A stretch of 64,000 nt of DNA, taken from the NCBI GenBank assembly GCA_014529385.2, contig CM043966.1:93325087-93389086 (forward strand), in the 5' to 3' direction. Shown piece by piece: positions 1 to 10,550 of this stretch. The stretch comes from Adiantum capillus-veneris. Lineage: Eukaryota; Streptophyta; Polypodiopsida; Polypodiales; Pteridaceae. The stretch's first letter is position 1, and each line of letters begins with the position of its first letter. The notes under the pieces were generated by a model, which saw only the letters and a program-made list of their open reading frames with translations, had not been told where the DNA came from and searched no databases. Made by a program: the position numbers and the translations under genes.

Positions 1-841
1 CTCGTAAGTCGGAAGAGCAAAAGAAGGTCCTGCGGTCAAAGAACAAATGCTTCATCTGTGAGCAGCCTGGCCACATTGCTTACAATTGTCCTACAAAGAA
101 AAGGCCAGCTGATTCTGAAGACAAGGAGGACAGGAAAGGAAAGAAGCCCATGGTTGGTCTAGTGCCAGATATGATGGGCGACAAGCCAAATTCAGATGCA
201 AGTGAGCTTTGCAGAGCATGGGGAAAGGTCAGGGATCAAACAGTGCTTATCTTCTTTGATCCAGGTGCCAAAGCCAACTTCATTTCCCCCGAATTGGCTT
301 CCAAGTTGGGAATCAGACCTGAAGAGATGGGGTATATAGCAGAGGCAGGTTTGGCATGTCCTAGCCACACAGAGGCTGTGACACCCATCATCGGAAAGTT
401 GCGCCTACATATCCTGTCCTATGTAGATGCTAAAGAATTTTACATCATGTTACTGGACGGATGTGATGTGTTGTTAGGTATTCCTTGGTTGTTTCGTGTA
501 CAGGGAACCATGGATGCCTACAACAAAAAGATCACTGTACAGAGCAGGGGAAAGACTCACATTCTGGATATAAAGCTGAAAGGGGAGTCTACTCCCACTG
601 TATTAGCTTTTGCTATTACTTCTGTAATGAAAAAGCATCTTTTTGCGTACTTGGTTTTTGCACGTGAAGTGTCAGATTGTGATGAATCAAATTTATCTGT
701 GCTAGATAAAGAAAGGTCAATGGTTTTACAACAGTATAGTGGCTGTTTTTCCGATTCATTACCGTCTCAATTACCGCCAGAGAGACCCGAGGACCATGCG
801 ATAGATTTGGTGCTGGACAGTAGCCCACCAAATGCCAAATA
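1..841 (+). pseudogene. Gag nucleocapsid end and aspartic protease of A1
   Basis: The 5' end encodes a basic stretch and a CCHC zinc knuckle at 48-89 (C-x2-C-x4-H-x4-C), typical of nucleocapsid RNA binding. The protease follows from about 150. Its active-site loop reads DPGA, where retropepsins normally have D-S/T-G-A, and the later motif CDVLLGIPW marks the protease C-terminal half. The frame ends at 841 because a 7-bp near-repeat around 829-841 throws it out of register with the reverse transcriptase. The same shift and the same DPGA loop are present in A2, so neither is private to this copy. Confidence 0.9.
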
Positions 842-1530
842 AGCCTCTGTACAGGGTTAGTGCGGCTCAGCAGAAAGAGATAATGGGCCAAGTACAAGAG
901 CTGTTAGAAAAGGGGCTGATTCAGCCCAGTTCATCTCCATTTTGTTCTCCAGTGTTGTTGGTGCAGAAAAAGGATGGCTCATGGCGTATGTGCATCGACT
1001 ACTGTGCATTGAACAAGAATACCATCAAGAATAGGTTCCCTATATCTAGAATTGATGACATTCTGGACAAATTAGAAGGAGCAGCTATGTTTAGCAGGAT
1101 AGATCTAAAGAGTGGGTACCATCAGATCCGCATTAGATAAGAGGATGTGCACAAGACTGCTTTTAGAACGACGTTTGGCCTTTACAAATTTTTAGTGAAG
1201 CCCCTTGGTCTCACAAATACTCCTGCTACGTTCAATAGGATGATGGACAGAATTTTCCGTCCACACCAGCAGTTTGTTGGTACATTCTTTGATGACATGA
1301 TAGTCTACTCAAAGAATGAAGAGGAGCATAGTCATCACTTGGCCATTGTGTTCAAAGAGCTACGCAGTCATAGGTTGCTCATCAATGCAAAGAAAAGTGA
1401 TTTTTTTTCTGGAAGAGATCCACTTTCTGGGACACATTGTCTCAAAGGATGGTGTTGGAATGGATCCTGCAAAAGTTGAAGCGATCAAGTCATGGCCAGA
1501 TTTGAAGATGGTGCATGATGTCTGAAGTTT
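832..1530 (+). pseudogene. Reverse transcriptase of A1
   Basis: The reverse transcriptase palm and fingers are recognisable: [38 protein letters not shown], and the catalytic box FFDDMIVYSKN near 1288-1320 with both metal-binding aspartates intact. The enzyme would copy element RNA into cDNA in virus-like particles. A stop at 1138-1140 is private to A1. An 8-T run at about 1400 shifts the frame, and a TGA at 1522-1524 interrupts the motif leading into FLGLCSYYRRF; both of these are shared with A2. It is not functional as read. Confidence 0.92.
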
Positions 1531-1531
1531 C

Positions 1532-2314
1532 TTGGGACTATGCTCCTATTACAGAAGGTTTATCCGAAATTTCGCTGAGATTGCTTCACCTTTACATGCT
1601 CTTCAAAAGAAGGCAGTCACCTTTAGATGGACACAGAAAGAGATTTCAGCTTTTAATCTCTTAAAGGAAAAGATGACTTCAGATCCAGTCATTGTGTTGC
1701 CAAACCTTAGGAAGTCATTTGTGGTCCAGTGTGATGCCTGTGGTAGTAACATTGGTGCAGTGCTTATGCAAGATGGCAGGGTAGTAGCCTATGAGAGCAG
1801 AATTTTGCAAGGGCCAGAGATGACCATGCAGGTCTATGAGAAAGAGTTACTGGCTATGATTCATGCGCTCTTAAGTTGGAAACACAACCTGCTAGGTGCA
1901 GATTTCGTTGTCCAAACGGACCATCAGACCTTGCGATACTTCTTGACACAGACAAAGTTATCTGAGAAGCATATGCGATGGGCAAATATCTTGTCCATGT
2001 TCCATTTTGTGCATGTGGAAGGCAAGAAGAACGTTGTGGCTGATGCCTTGTCAAGGAAGCCACAAATTTCAGCTGTGTCAATTCCTTATCATCATGAACT
2101 TGATGATATGAGGGAACAGTATGCAAATGATGAAGATTTTGCAAGGGTCTTCGAGCAACTAATGGATGGACAACGTCATGAACACTATCTTCTCAAAGAT
2201 GGGTTCATGATGATGCATGGCAGATTGTGTCACAAAGCCATTGCGACGCAAAGTTATGGAAGAGAGTCATGTCCCACCGTATGCAGGGCATCGTGGTATC
2301 GATGCTACAGTTAA
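1532..2314 (+). pseudogene. RNase H and connection region of A1
   Basis: This follows the reverse transcriptase directly. It opens with the motif LCSYYRRFIRNFAEIASPLH, then shows the plant Gypsy RNase H signature: CDACGSNIGAVLMQ, YEKELLAMIHAL, FVVQTDHQTLRYFL and KNVVADALSRKP. RNase H would degrade the RNA strand during reverse transcription. The end of the frame, from about 2225, is out of register with the integrase zinc-binding domain, so the polyprotein is broken here too. Confidence 0.9.
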
Positions 2315-2700
2315 AGCGGTTTAGACATTCTTCTATTGGCCTACATTGAGAAGGGATGTGGATGCCTTTGTGCGAGAATGCCTAATTTGCCGGAAGGTCA
2401 AGTTTGACAGGCAAAAGGCACCAGGGTTATTGCAACCACTACCTATTCCAGATAAACCATGGGAAAGTATTGCTATGGATTTTATCTTTGATCTTCCGAG
2501 AACACAGACAGGAAACGATGATATCTGGACCATCATTTGCAGATTTAGCAAGCAAGCTCATTTTATTCTTGTCAGGAAGAAGATAAAGCCAGATCAGATG
2601 GCACGCTTGTTTATGAGCAATATTTTCAAGTATCATGGCATGCCACAGTCGATTGTTAGCGACCGTGATCCACGCATGACAAGTTTGTTCTGGAGAGGCT
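2255..2700 (+). pseudogene. Integrase zinc-binding domain and partial core of A1
   Basis: The histidine pair region near 2285-2300 is followed by a TAG at 2321-2323 that is shared with A2. Then come the cysteine pair CLICRKVKF and the catalytic core start with the first aspartate in MDFIFDLP and the second in SDRDPRM. The catalytic glutamate is missing because the element is cut at about 2700. An open frame continues into the GA repeat and reads as an Arg-Glu run, which is an artefact of the fusion. Confidence 0.9.
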
Positions 2701-2706
2701 TGGCTC

Positions 2707-2791
<85 letters not shown>

Positions 2792-2816
2792 ACAGTCTGC
2801 GTGCATCTTGGCTCAT

Positions 2817-2866
<50 letters not shown>

Positions 2867-2890
2867 CAGTCTGCAATCACCCACGCGTGC
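2700..2890. repeat. Two (GA)n tracts in a duplicated unit
   Basis: Two GA tracts (2712-2789 and 2821-2863) have the same flanks: ggctcattcc before each and an actRcagtctgc block after each. The unit was therefore duplicated as a whole. Confidence 0.95.
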
Positions 2891-3433
2891 ATCTTAAGTT
2901 ATACGCAGATGCTAATATAGACACAAAAAAAATTCACGATGATATTGTTTTTTGTTTTGGAGTAGGGACCTCCCTTAATTATTTTTGGCTGGCCCAGTGC
3001 ACTAGGTCTTGGGCAGTTTTTTAGTGCATTAGGTGTGAAACGTGCATTACAAAATTACAATTCGAATTCCAGCTCTGTGAACCTGCGCGACCCTGCAGAT
3101 TGCAACTCGCGAGTCCGGACTCCGACCCTGCGAGAGATCAAGGCTCCTCTCAGCGCTTACGCCAGCAGCTACACTGCCTCAAACAACGTACAGACCTTTT
3201 GGAGTCCGCCCTCTTCAGCTTTACATTGCGCAGGTTTGAATTCTTAACATACTTAAGGCAACCTGCAAGCATAAAGTATTTGAAGTAAAGCTTGTTTTTG
3301 GGAGTGAATGAATCCCTTGCCCATAGTTTAATGGTTTCTTTGGGCCTTTTGAATTAGTAGTATGATTTGCTATCAAAAGGGAATTTTGATGTGACAGAAG
3401 AAGCCAGAAGGAGTTCAAAAATGGGTTCAAAGC
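2891..3433. other. No gene seen
   Basis: Short chance frames only. A roughly 100-bp GC-richer stretch lies at 3075-3190. I see no protein domain, LTR end or RNA gene. Confidence 0.6.
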
Positions 3434-3690
3434 ATCAGATTTGACACTTTTTCAACACATAAGGATACCCATCGTGCTCTGCCCTTTATTCAACAGCTTG
3501 GTACGACCTTGGTAATTTATGTAGAAGCCTCCAAAGTTCAAAAGTTAGCTTCTATCTTAAAGGGAATGTTTAGAGTCCAGACACGGTGGCCCACGCTTTT
3601 ATTGCATGGCAGAGCCATAGTTCCCAAGAAACTCGTTATTTTAACTAAGAAACTTCACTTCTAACGTTTCAAAGCTACTCTTGGACATTT
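3434..3690 (+). pseudogene. Gypsy gag remnant
   Basis: In the frame from 3437 the translation resembles the gag stretch of element B (frame around 7360-7510): RFDTF, then a RALPFIQQL motif in place of KALSFIQQF, and later LKGMFRVQTRWPTLLLHG in place of the B-element FKGNARNWWSTLLL. It is short, without start or zinc knuckle, and looks like an old isolated capsid fragment. Confidence 0.6.
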
Positions 3691-4266
3691 CAAAGGCCAA
3701 TGCGTTTTACTTCATCCCAAAGCATATGTTATGATATATGTGTTGCTTTGGTCCAAGTTTTGAACTTCAAAGTGCCTTTTTACTCTCTCTTAAGTCTTTT
3801 CACGATGGGCTTGTGTGTCAATGGGGACGGAACGCACCCTAAATGTTTTAAATCGGCGTTCTGGATGGGTCTGGCTTGTGAAACGGAGTTGGGAACGGAA
3901 CACCGTTCTGGAACGGGGGGAACGCCATCCGGAATGGGCATCCGGAACGGTCAACTAAAATGTCAAATGTTTTTTAACTAGCCATTTGGGGGTATGTTTG
4001 GGACTGTTTGGGGGCAGATTTGGGGCTATTTTGGGGAGAGGTTGGGGGCTATTTGGAGGGCTGATTTGGGGGACTCGTCTCACCTCCTCGTCAAGCTCTC
4101 AACGTCTTTCACTCTACTGAGCTACTCCCTTTGTTAAAGCTTTCAGCTTGGGCATGGAGCTCTAGCTTCTGTCTGTTCTTTTTTTTGCGAAAAGCACACT
4201 ACCCTCAAGGAACAAATGTGGCTTCTACCCCTTCTTCTCAAGCTCCATCCCTCCCCCTAGCTCCGT

Positions 4267-4332
<66 letters not shown>

Positions 4333-4937
4333 GGTCAAACTCCATCCCTCTCTCTCAAGCTCCGTCATTATAAAACATGCCTAATTATGGCTCTAATTAG
4401 AGTGGTTGAATTCAAAAGCTTAAAGTTTTCCACTAACATATGAGCTTATAATACATATAGTTTTTATAAACTACTGTTCCGACCCCGTTCCCGTTCCCGT
4501 TCCGGTCCCCCTCCTCCCTCCCATTGCAGTCCCATTCGGTACCTTCCGTTTCCATTTGGGTAACTTTGGTATGCGTAAGCTCTGTATTTATATGTTTATC
4601 GTTTGTTATCTGTGGTTGGTGCAAAACTTCTGTTGTGGTGTTTCATAGTATAGCAAAACCGTTTCAAAACTTTTGAAACTCGTTTCATACGAAACGTTTT
4701 GAAACTTCAGGGCTACTATGGGCAGAGTGCCATGAATTTGGGTGAAGTTCAAGAAGTTGTGCTGTTATCTTTGGTTGATTGATGTATTCATGGCTTGGAA
4801 TTACTTACGGATGAGAGAGGAAGACACTATCTCCACCTACAATTAAGGATTTTGAGATATGTTTCTACTAGTGGCTTCTTTCAAAAAAGTCTTATATATA
4901 CCTAGATGAATCTAGGACAAGCCTAGAATCACCTCTA
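3691..4937. other. Intergenic DNA rich in GGAACGG / CCGTTCC motifs
   Basis: Repeated ggaacgg-type motifs cluster at 3825-3960 and their complements (ttcccgttcc) at 4480-4550, flanking the (CT)n tract. gtttcaaaac-type inverted motifs follow at 4655-4705. Clustered subterminal motifs of this kind occur in hAT-type non-autonomous elements, but I could not define terminal inverted repeats or a target duplication. Confidence 0.35.
4271..4329. repeat. (CT)n microsatellite
   Basis: Uninterrupted CT dinucleotide run of about 59 bases. Confidence 0.97.
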
Positions 4938-5505
4938 AAAGAAAGTGTAAGGTATAGACTCATGGTAGTCATTCACAAGATAATATAACTATCAGCTTCA
5001 TCATGCAAAGTAATGACTAAATACTATGACATTCCCACTAACGTCATCAGTGCCCAATAATGGGTGTAGAACTAGATACTAATATATGCTCCCATACATC
5101 CACACCACACACATGAGCATACACCAATACAAAGATCTACTTACTAAGTTTTTGTCATAACTCTAGAGATGTAAGGCAGACTCAGCCAAAATGAAGCCTA
5201 GCAATAGCAGAAGCAATCCAAGATAAGCCCATATTCACGTTGAAAAGAAAGAGCAAGGTATAGATTCATGGTAATCATCAACTCCATCATGCAGAGTATT
5301 GGCTAAGTATTATGACATTCCCACTAATGTCGATAGTGCCGAATAGTGGGTGTAGAACTAGGTACTAATATATGCTCACACACACACATACACACACGAG
5401 CATACATCAATACAAAGATTTGCATACTGAGTTTCTATCATAACTGTAGAGATGCAGGGCAGATTTAGCCATAATGAAGCCTAGCACTAGCAAAAGCATT
5501 AAATA
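4938..5505. repeat. Diverged direct tandem duplication (~300 bp units)
   Basis: Unit 1 (about 4938-5215) and unit 2 (about 5246-5505) share ordered blocks: aaggtatagaYtcatggta, actatgacattcccactaa, gggtgtagaactagRtacta and agcatacaYcaatacaaaga. Unit 2 has expanded a CA-rich stretch near 5372-5398. No coding potential is visible. Confidence 0.85.
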
Positions 5506-5947
5506 GAAAAGATTAGCACAAAAATAAGGTAGGTGATAACGCAAACGTGCCACAAAAGATAGAAAGAAGTAGCATAATTTTAAGTGGTCGTAACTTGGAC
5601 GAAAATTTCACTAGTGCAAAGTCTATATGTCTTCTATACTCGTGGCTTCTTTCAGGAAAGTTCTCTTTGAAGTAGCAATGTGGACTACTTAAAGAGATAT
5701 TACGATATTATCTCGAGCAGCGGTCTTTTAGAATTCAGTAGCTCATGGAACATGTGATGGATAGTTTTTCCTTTTAGGGAGGGTCATTGACGTAGCAAAC
5801 TGTCACGTGCACATCTAACCCTATGTGCATGTGGACAAGCTACTTCAAGTGCACAAAACCTCTTTTCTCTATTTTAGTCATTTTTCACTTATTATCTTTT
5901 GTTGGGAACTGGGTAGGGCAACTCGGCAAAGCTTGTATATAAGAAAC
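5506..5947. other. No gene seen
   Basis: AT-rich DNA up to the 5' LTR of element B. The phrase gtggcttctttca at 5641 also occurs at 4871, so the duplicated neighbourhood may extend into this stretch. Confidence 0.5.
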
Positions 5948-6496
5948 TGTCACAAAGTGATGACGTGGCGGACAGCAGAAACCCTAATTTCTGCCAGAAA
6001 CCCTAAAATTCCAGCAAACCCTAAATTTTGCCAAAAACCCTAAATTCCGGAAATCGCGGAGGCGGATTATTGATTTTTTTTTTTTTTTTTTTGGAAAATG
6101 ATGAGCGACGCGAATTTTGCTTTTGCTTTTTTTTATATAAAAAAAAGAAAAGACTCTCTAAGAGAGAGAGAGAACTGATGCTTTTGATTTTAAAAGCTTT
6201 TGGGGCTCTGCTTTTGGGCATCCCTTGTAACCTTTAAATTAGTGGTGAGGGCCTCGCTTCTCAGAGCATCTGGACGCAGAGTCTGAGAGTGAAACCCTAA
6301 CCGCTCTCTTGTACTTTGATGATTGATTAATATAAAAAGAAATACCGAAAGGGGCGCCAGTCTTTGGGGCCAATATCTCTAGGCACGGAACTCCGCCGGG
6401 CCAGTGCAAATCTATTGTGATCTGTGAATTGTTTTGAAGTGGTTATTTGGTGCTGTCGCGGTTGATTCTTGACTTGGAGTGTCCAAGTCTGTTACA
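5948..6496 (+). repeat. 5' LTR of element B
   Basis: Begins TGTCACAAAGTGATGACG and ends ctgttaca before the primer site. It contains AAACCCTAA-type runs at 5987-6050, a T-run, a TATA-like cctttaaatta (about 6230), and the module aataTaaaaagaaataccg...ggggccaat at 6329-6374, which recurs in other LTRs of the window. Confidence 0.95.
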
Positions 6497-6497
6497 G

Positions 6498-6510
6498 TGG
6501 TATCAGAGCA
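6498..6510 (+). promoter_or_regulatory. Primer binding site (initiator Met tRNA)
   Basis: tggtatcagagca complements the 3' end of plant initiator-Met tRNA. It starts one base after the LTR. Confidence 0.95.
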
Positions 6511-6569
6511 CGGCCGATTTCTCTTTTACGGGAAATCCGATCCCCGATTTTTTTTTTTCCGCGGCACCT

Positions 6570-7103
6570 ATGGCTTCAGGCAATGATCAGTCGACTCCCT
6601 CTGCATCTGGAGATGCGGGCTGGGATCACAACGAAGATTCAGACAGAGAGTATGGCCCGCCTCGGCCTACTCAGGCGGAGCAAAGAGAGATGGAGCGTCG
6701 TCAATTGATTGGTGATGCAACAAAGATGATGCTCAATTTTGCCAAGGACCCGAAGATGGCAAAATATATGAACCAGACCTCTTTGAAAGAGGTACAGATG
6801 GAGTGGCAGAGAACCACAACACCACTCCCGAAACCCGCTCTCAAGAAACCTTGTGGCTCCAAGAAATATACGGAGAAGGAACTGGAGAACGTGGTTGATG
6901 CACGGATTGCTCATCTTTTCGACGTGCAAAAGAAAGGCAAAAAGCACGGCAAAAAGCAGAACAAAGGTACTGACTTCCCGGGATATTTGGGTCGTCAGTC
7001 GACATTCGACAAAGCAAAGAAACGGAAGAAGCGTGTTCGATTTGAAGGAGTACCCAGTTCTTCTTCTTCTTCTTCTGACAGTTTTTCTAGCTCCTCGGAT
7101 TAG
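6570..7103 (+). CDS. Gag N-terminal part of B
   Basis: The first ATG that fits the gag frame lies 60 bases after the primer site (MASGNDQSTPS). It gives 177 codons to a TAG at 7101-7103. The protein is hydrophilic: an acidic start, a helical KMMLNFAKDPKMAKYMNQ segment also found in the remnant at 51.5 kb, a Lys-rich middle (KKGKKHGKKQNKG) and a Ser run. The downstream gag continues in another frame, so a frameshift separates the N-terminal part from the capsid part. Confidence 0.75.
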   Translation: MASGNDQSTPSASGDAGWDHNEDSDREYGPPRPTQAEQREMERRQLIGDATKMMLNFAKDPKMAKYMNQTSLKEVQMEWQRTTTPLPKPALKKPCGSKKYTEKELENVVDARIAHLFDVQKKGKKHGKKQNKGTDFPGYLGRQSTFDKAKKRKKRVRFEGVPSSSSSSSDSFSSSSD

Positions 7104-7109
7104 AGCGAA

Positions 7110-8045
7110 GAAGACAGAAAAAAGCAAAAAGCGAAGCAAGACACAAAGCTTCGGAACGGGCAAGAAAAAGGCAAAGAAGGCTACATCTCGCCCAGAGACT
7201 GACAGTTCTACTGAGGACTCGTCTACAGACAGCTCAGATTCCGATGACGGAAAGTTTTATGCGAACAAGAAGAATTTTTACAAAGCCAACCAGTATGATT
7301 TTCTCGAAGATAAAAGCAAGAAAGTCCGAGAGTTTAAGGAAGGTGGCCACTCGATCAAGTTTGATACTTTTCAGGATACTCAGATGCTTCGAAGGCTTTG
7401 TCTTTTATACAACAGTTTGACATCGCTTTCGCGGGAGGACGCTATTCAGAGCACTCCAAGATTTGGAGAGCTGCCTCTTACTTTAAGGGGAATGCTCGTA
7501 ATTGGTGGTCCACGCTTCTATTAAGCAAGACTGTGCCAGTTACATGGATGAAATTCAAGAGGCTTTTTATTTCTTCTTGGTTGACTCAAGAGTTTGAGCG
7601 AGATATACGAGCTGCTTGGAACCATCTCCGGATGACCAAGAGCGATACAGTGAATTCTTATTGTGAAAGATTCTGGAGCTCTTTTCTACCCGCCTCTTCA
7701 TTCAAGAAGATCTCGTTCAGAGAACAGATTGAGCGGTTTACCTTGGGTCGACCTACAGAGATCCGAGATCACTGCTTGGAACAGAAGTCGGCTTCTATTC
7801 AGGAGTTGATGAGTCATGCGAAGCGGGGCTTTGCCATTCACGCTGGTAGTCTGACCTACCCCACAGATGAGGCCATGACACAACGAGCCGAACAGACTTC
7901 TGGGAATGAAAGTAGAATGAAAAAGAGCAACCCAGAGAAAAAAAAAAGGATGCACGACCCAAGCTTACTCCTGAGGAGAGATCTCGCTTCATCGAAAGTG
8001 CTTTGGATGCGGGGAACATGGACATATTTCCGCGAAGTGCCCTGA
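7110..8045 (+). pseudogene. Gag capsid and zinc knuckle of B
   Basis: The capsid-like domain runs through FDTFQDTQ, KALSFIQQFDIAFAGG, FKGNARNWWSTLLL, WMKFKRLF and IQELMSHAKRGF, which is the retrotransposon gag pattern. It switches frame near 7390 and again after 7940. A perfect CCHC knuckle (C-x2-C-x4-H-x4-C, CFGCGEHGHISAKC) is readable at 7999-8040. Gag would form the particle shell and bind genomic RNA. The several frame switches make this copy non-functional. Confidence 0.9.
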
Positions 8046-8149
8046 TACGGCACAGAAAGAACAGCATGATAAAAACGACGACAGGTCTGAGAGTTCGAGA
8101 GCAGCTGAGGAATGTGGCAGAAAAGGCAAATAGAAAAGCAGAATTGGTA

Positions 8150-8560
8150 CCACATGGCGTGGGACTTGCACCGAATCTAATGAATGAAAGTACAAACTTT
8201 GCCGCTTTCGGGGCAAAGCGAAGGATCAGGAAGCTCTTTTGAAGGAGCCAAGGCCAACTTCTTTTCACTTGGAATTGGCGGCTCGATTTGGAACTACGCC
8301 CAACAGACTGACGCCACAGGCGGAGGTAGTTCGACTGGCACCCGGATGGGATGTTGCCATTACACCGAGCATTGGCAAACTTCGTTTGCAATGACAGGGG
8401 TGTTCAGGGCACGTGAGTGACGTTCTACTCGGGATCCCTTGGTACCACAAGAACTACGCCGTGGTTGACTACCGGGCCGAGAAAGCGACTTTGATAAATG
8501 AAGGGCTTAGAGATTGTACTTGATGAACTTCAGTTTTCTTACTCATTCTTTTGGGAGAAT
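8150..8560 (+). pseudogene. Protease remnant of B
   Basis: Fragments of the aspartic protease are readable in alternating frames: GAKANFFSL near 8240-8270, where the catalytic Asp triplet is lost, and DVLLGIPWYHKNYAVVDY near 8422-8475. The active site is not recoverable from this copy. Confidence 0.75.
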
Positions 8561-8638
8561 TGAACGATGGATAAAAGTTGAATATGTTTTGACCTGAAGA
8601 AAAGAACGCCAAGATTTTTTTCTCCACGCTCATGCCGA

Positions 8639-9376
8639 TTGCTTTTGAGAGGGCCTGAAGATCATACCATTGATCCGATATCTGGAAGCACTCCACCGAA
8701 TTGGCCACCTTATTGTGTGAGCCGAGTACAGAATGAAAAGATTATGAACCTAGTGAAAGACCTCTTGGAAAAGGGTCTTGTCCAGCCTAGTACTTCACCG
8801 TATTGCTCTCAGGTGTTGTTGGTTTTGAAGAAAGACGGATCTTGGAGAATGTGCATCGATTATAGCACTCTCAACGAAATCACCATCAAGAACAGATTTC
8901 CGATTCCTAGGATCGATGATATACTCGACAGGTTACAGGGATCCTCGTGCTTTAGCAGGATTGACTTGAAGAGTGGATATCATCAGATCAGGATAGCACC
9001 AGGAGATGTCTACAAGACAGCTTTTCGGACGACTTTTGGGTTATTTGAGTTTTTGGTGATGCCTTTTGGCTTAACCAATGCTCCTGCGACATTTAACCGG
9101 ATGATGGATAAGATTTTTCGAGAGTACAGGCTATTTGTTGGCACTTTCTTTGACGACATCATTGTTTTCTCGAAGAATGAGGCAGAACACAGAGATCGTC
9201 TGCTTCAAGTCTTTCAGGCATTACGAGATCACACATTAGTGATTAATGCTAACAAAAGTGAATTTTTCCTACCAGAGATACACTTTTTGGGACACATTGT
9301 GTCAACAGCAGGAGTGCAAATGAACCCGGCCAAGATAGAGACTATCCGTGATTGGCCCGATTTGAGAATTCCATGA
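8639..9376 (+). CDS. Reverse transcriptase of B (open frame)
   Basis: This is an open stretch of 245 codons with the full reverse transcriptase core: [89 protein letters not shown] and the catalytic box FFDDIIVFSKN. Both catalytic aspartates are present. It ends at a TGA just before the LGLCSYYRRF motif. The ATG given is only the first in the frame; the protein would be part of a polyprotein. Confidence 0.9.
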   Translation: MLLRGPEDHTIDPISGSTPPNWPPYCVSRVQNEKIMNLVKDLLEKGLVQPSTSPYCSQVLLVLKKDGSWRMCIDYSTLNEITIKNRFPIPRIDDILDRLQGSSCFSRIDLKSGYHQIRIAPGDVYKTAFRTTFGLFEFLVMPFGLTNAPATFNRMMDKIFREYRLFVGTFFDDIIVFSKNEAEHRDRLLQVFQALRDHTLVINANKSEFFLPEIHFLGHIVSTAGVQMNPAKIETIRDWPDLRIP

Positions 9377-9389
9377 AGTTAGAAGCTTC

Positions 9390-10550
9390 TTGGGACTGTG
9401 TTCGTACTACAGGCGGTTCATACGAAAGTTTGCAGAGGTTGCTTCCCCTTTGCATACCTTGACACAGAAAGGAGTACCTTTTTCGTGGGGACCCACAGAG
9501 GTGACTGCGTTTCAGACGTTGAAAGAGAAATTGACTACGGGACCTATTTTGACTTTGCCGGACTTGCAGAAGTCATTTGAAGTATTTTGTGATGCTTGTG
9601 GTCGTAGTCTGGGTGCGGTCTTGATGCAAGAAGGCCATGTCATAGCTTACGAGAGCCGTTTGTTCTCTAGGCCGGAGATGACAGCACAGATATATGGGAA
9701 AGAGCTTTTGGCGGTTATCCACGCTCTTACTCAGTGGCGGCATTACCTACTCGGAGCGGATTTTACTGTCTTTACAGACCATCAGAGTTTGCGCTACTTC
9801 TTGTCACAGAAGCAGCTTTCGGAAAAGCAGATGCGGTGGGTGAACATCTTGTCACAGTTCCACTTCGAGATTGTCCATGTGCAGGGACAGAAGAATGTGG
9901 TGGCAGATGCTTTGTCTCGAAAACCGTTGGTTTTGGCTATTTCCGCGATACATCATAGGAGCTTCGAGGATATGGTCGATCAGTGTGCCACAGATACAGA
10001 TTTTGCAGATATTTTCACACGGATACGGGATGGGGAGACAGTAGCTGGATACTCCCTTCGGGAAGGCTACTTGATGAAAAAGACTATGTTGTGCGTTACA
10101 CAGCCGTTGAGGGAAAAGGTTATGACTGATTGCCACTGTCCACCTTTTATGGGTCACCGCGGCATTGCTACCACCATGAAAGGGGTAGAGAGAGATTTCT
10201 TTTGGCGGAGACTGAAGAAGGATGTGGAAGAGTTTGTGCGCAGTTGCTTGGTATGCCAGAAGGTCAAGTTTGACAGGCATAAGGCACAGGGATTGTTACA
10301 GCCTTTACCCATACCCACCCGCCCCTCGGAAAATATTGAAATGGATTTCATTTTTTTGATCTCCCGAGAATACAGAATGATCACGATGATTTTCCGATTA
10401 CATGGCACGTCTGAGACGATTCTCTCCGACAGAGACCCCAGATTTATGAGTTGGTTTTGGAAGGCAATTTGGGAGAACATTGGCACGCAGTTGCAGTTCT
10501 CGTCATCGTTCCACTTGCAGACTGACGGGCAATTTGAGATTGCCAATTAA
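9390..10550 (+). CDS. RNase H and integrase of B (open frame, core deletion)
   Basis: This 386-codon open stretch starts at MGLCSYYRRF. RNase H motifs: CDACGRSLGAVLMQ, YGKELLAVIHAL, TDHQSLRYFL, KNVVADALSRKP. Integrase zinc finger: the histidine of GHRGIATT and the cysteine pair CLVCQKVKF. Core: first Asp in EMDFIF, second Asp in SDRDPRF, Glu in DGQFEIAN. Between the first and second Asp about 35 residues are missing compared with A1/A2, which deletes part of the catalytic fold. A TAA at 10548-10550 ends the frame. Confidence 0.9.
   Translation: MGLCSYYRRFIRKFAEVASPLHTLTQKGVPFSWGPTEVTAFQTLKEKLTTGPILTLPDLQKSFEVFCDACGRSLGAVLMQEGHVIAYESRLFSRPEMTAQIYGKELLAVIHALTQWRHYLLGADFTVFTDHQSLRYFLSQKQLSEKQMRWVNILSQFHFEIVHVQGQKNVVADALSRKPLVLAISAIHHRSFEDMVDQCATDTDFADIFTRIRDGETVAGYSLREGYLMKKTMLCVTQPLREKVMTDCHCPPFMGHRGIATTMKGVERDFFWRRLKKDVEEFVRSCLVCQKVKFDRHKAQGLLQPLPIPTRPSENIEMDFIFLISREYRMITMIFRLHGTSETILSDRDPRFMSWFWKAIWENIGTQLQFSSSFHLQTDGQFEIAN

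Larger units (their letters stand above)
1..2700 (+). mobile_element. Ty3/Gypsy chromovirus family A, copy A1 (internal fragment)
   Basis: This is the inner part of an LTR retrotransposon, entered mid-gag at the window edge and cut inside the integrase core at about 2700. Domain order is gag zinc knuckle, protease, reverse transcriptase, RNase H, integrase, which is the Ty3/Gypsy order. The same sequence occurs on the other strand at 18.9-21.8 kb inside the complete copy A2, with few differences. At 2700 the integrase sequence stops abruptly and a GA-microsatellite unit begins. No LTR of this copy is in the window. Several stops and frameshifts make it a dead copy. Confidence 0.95.

Noticed and set aside
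2656-2897. Open frames with Arg-Glu or Ser-Leu runs
   Set aside because: They are translations of (GA)n/(CT)n microsatellites fused to an integrase fragment; the same applies to frames at 4131, 28840, 46529, 47121, 51565, 51662, 56809 and 61526.
3810-4720. Non-autonomous hAT element (MITE-like)
   Set aside because: GGAACGG clusters are suggestive, but no terminal inverted repeats or 8-bp duplication could be found.
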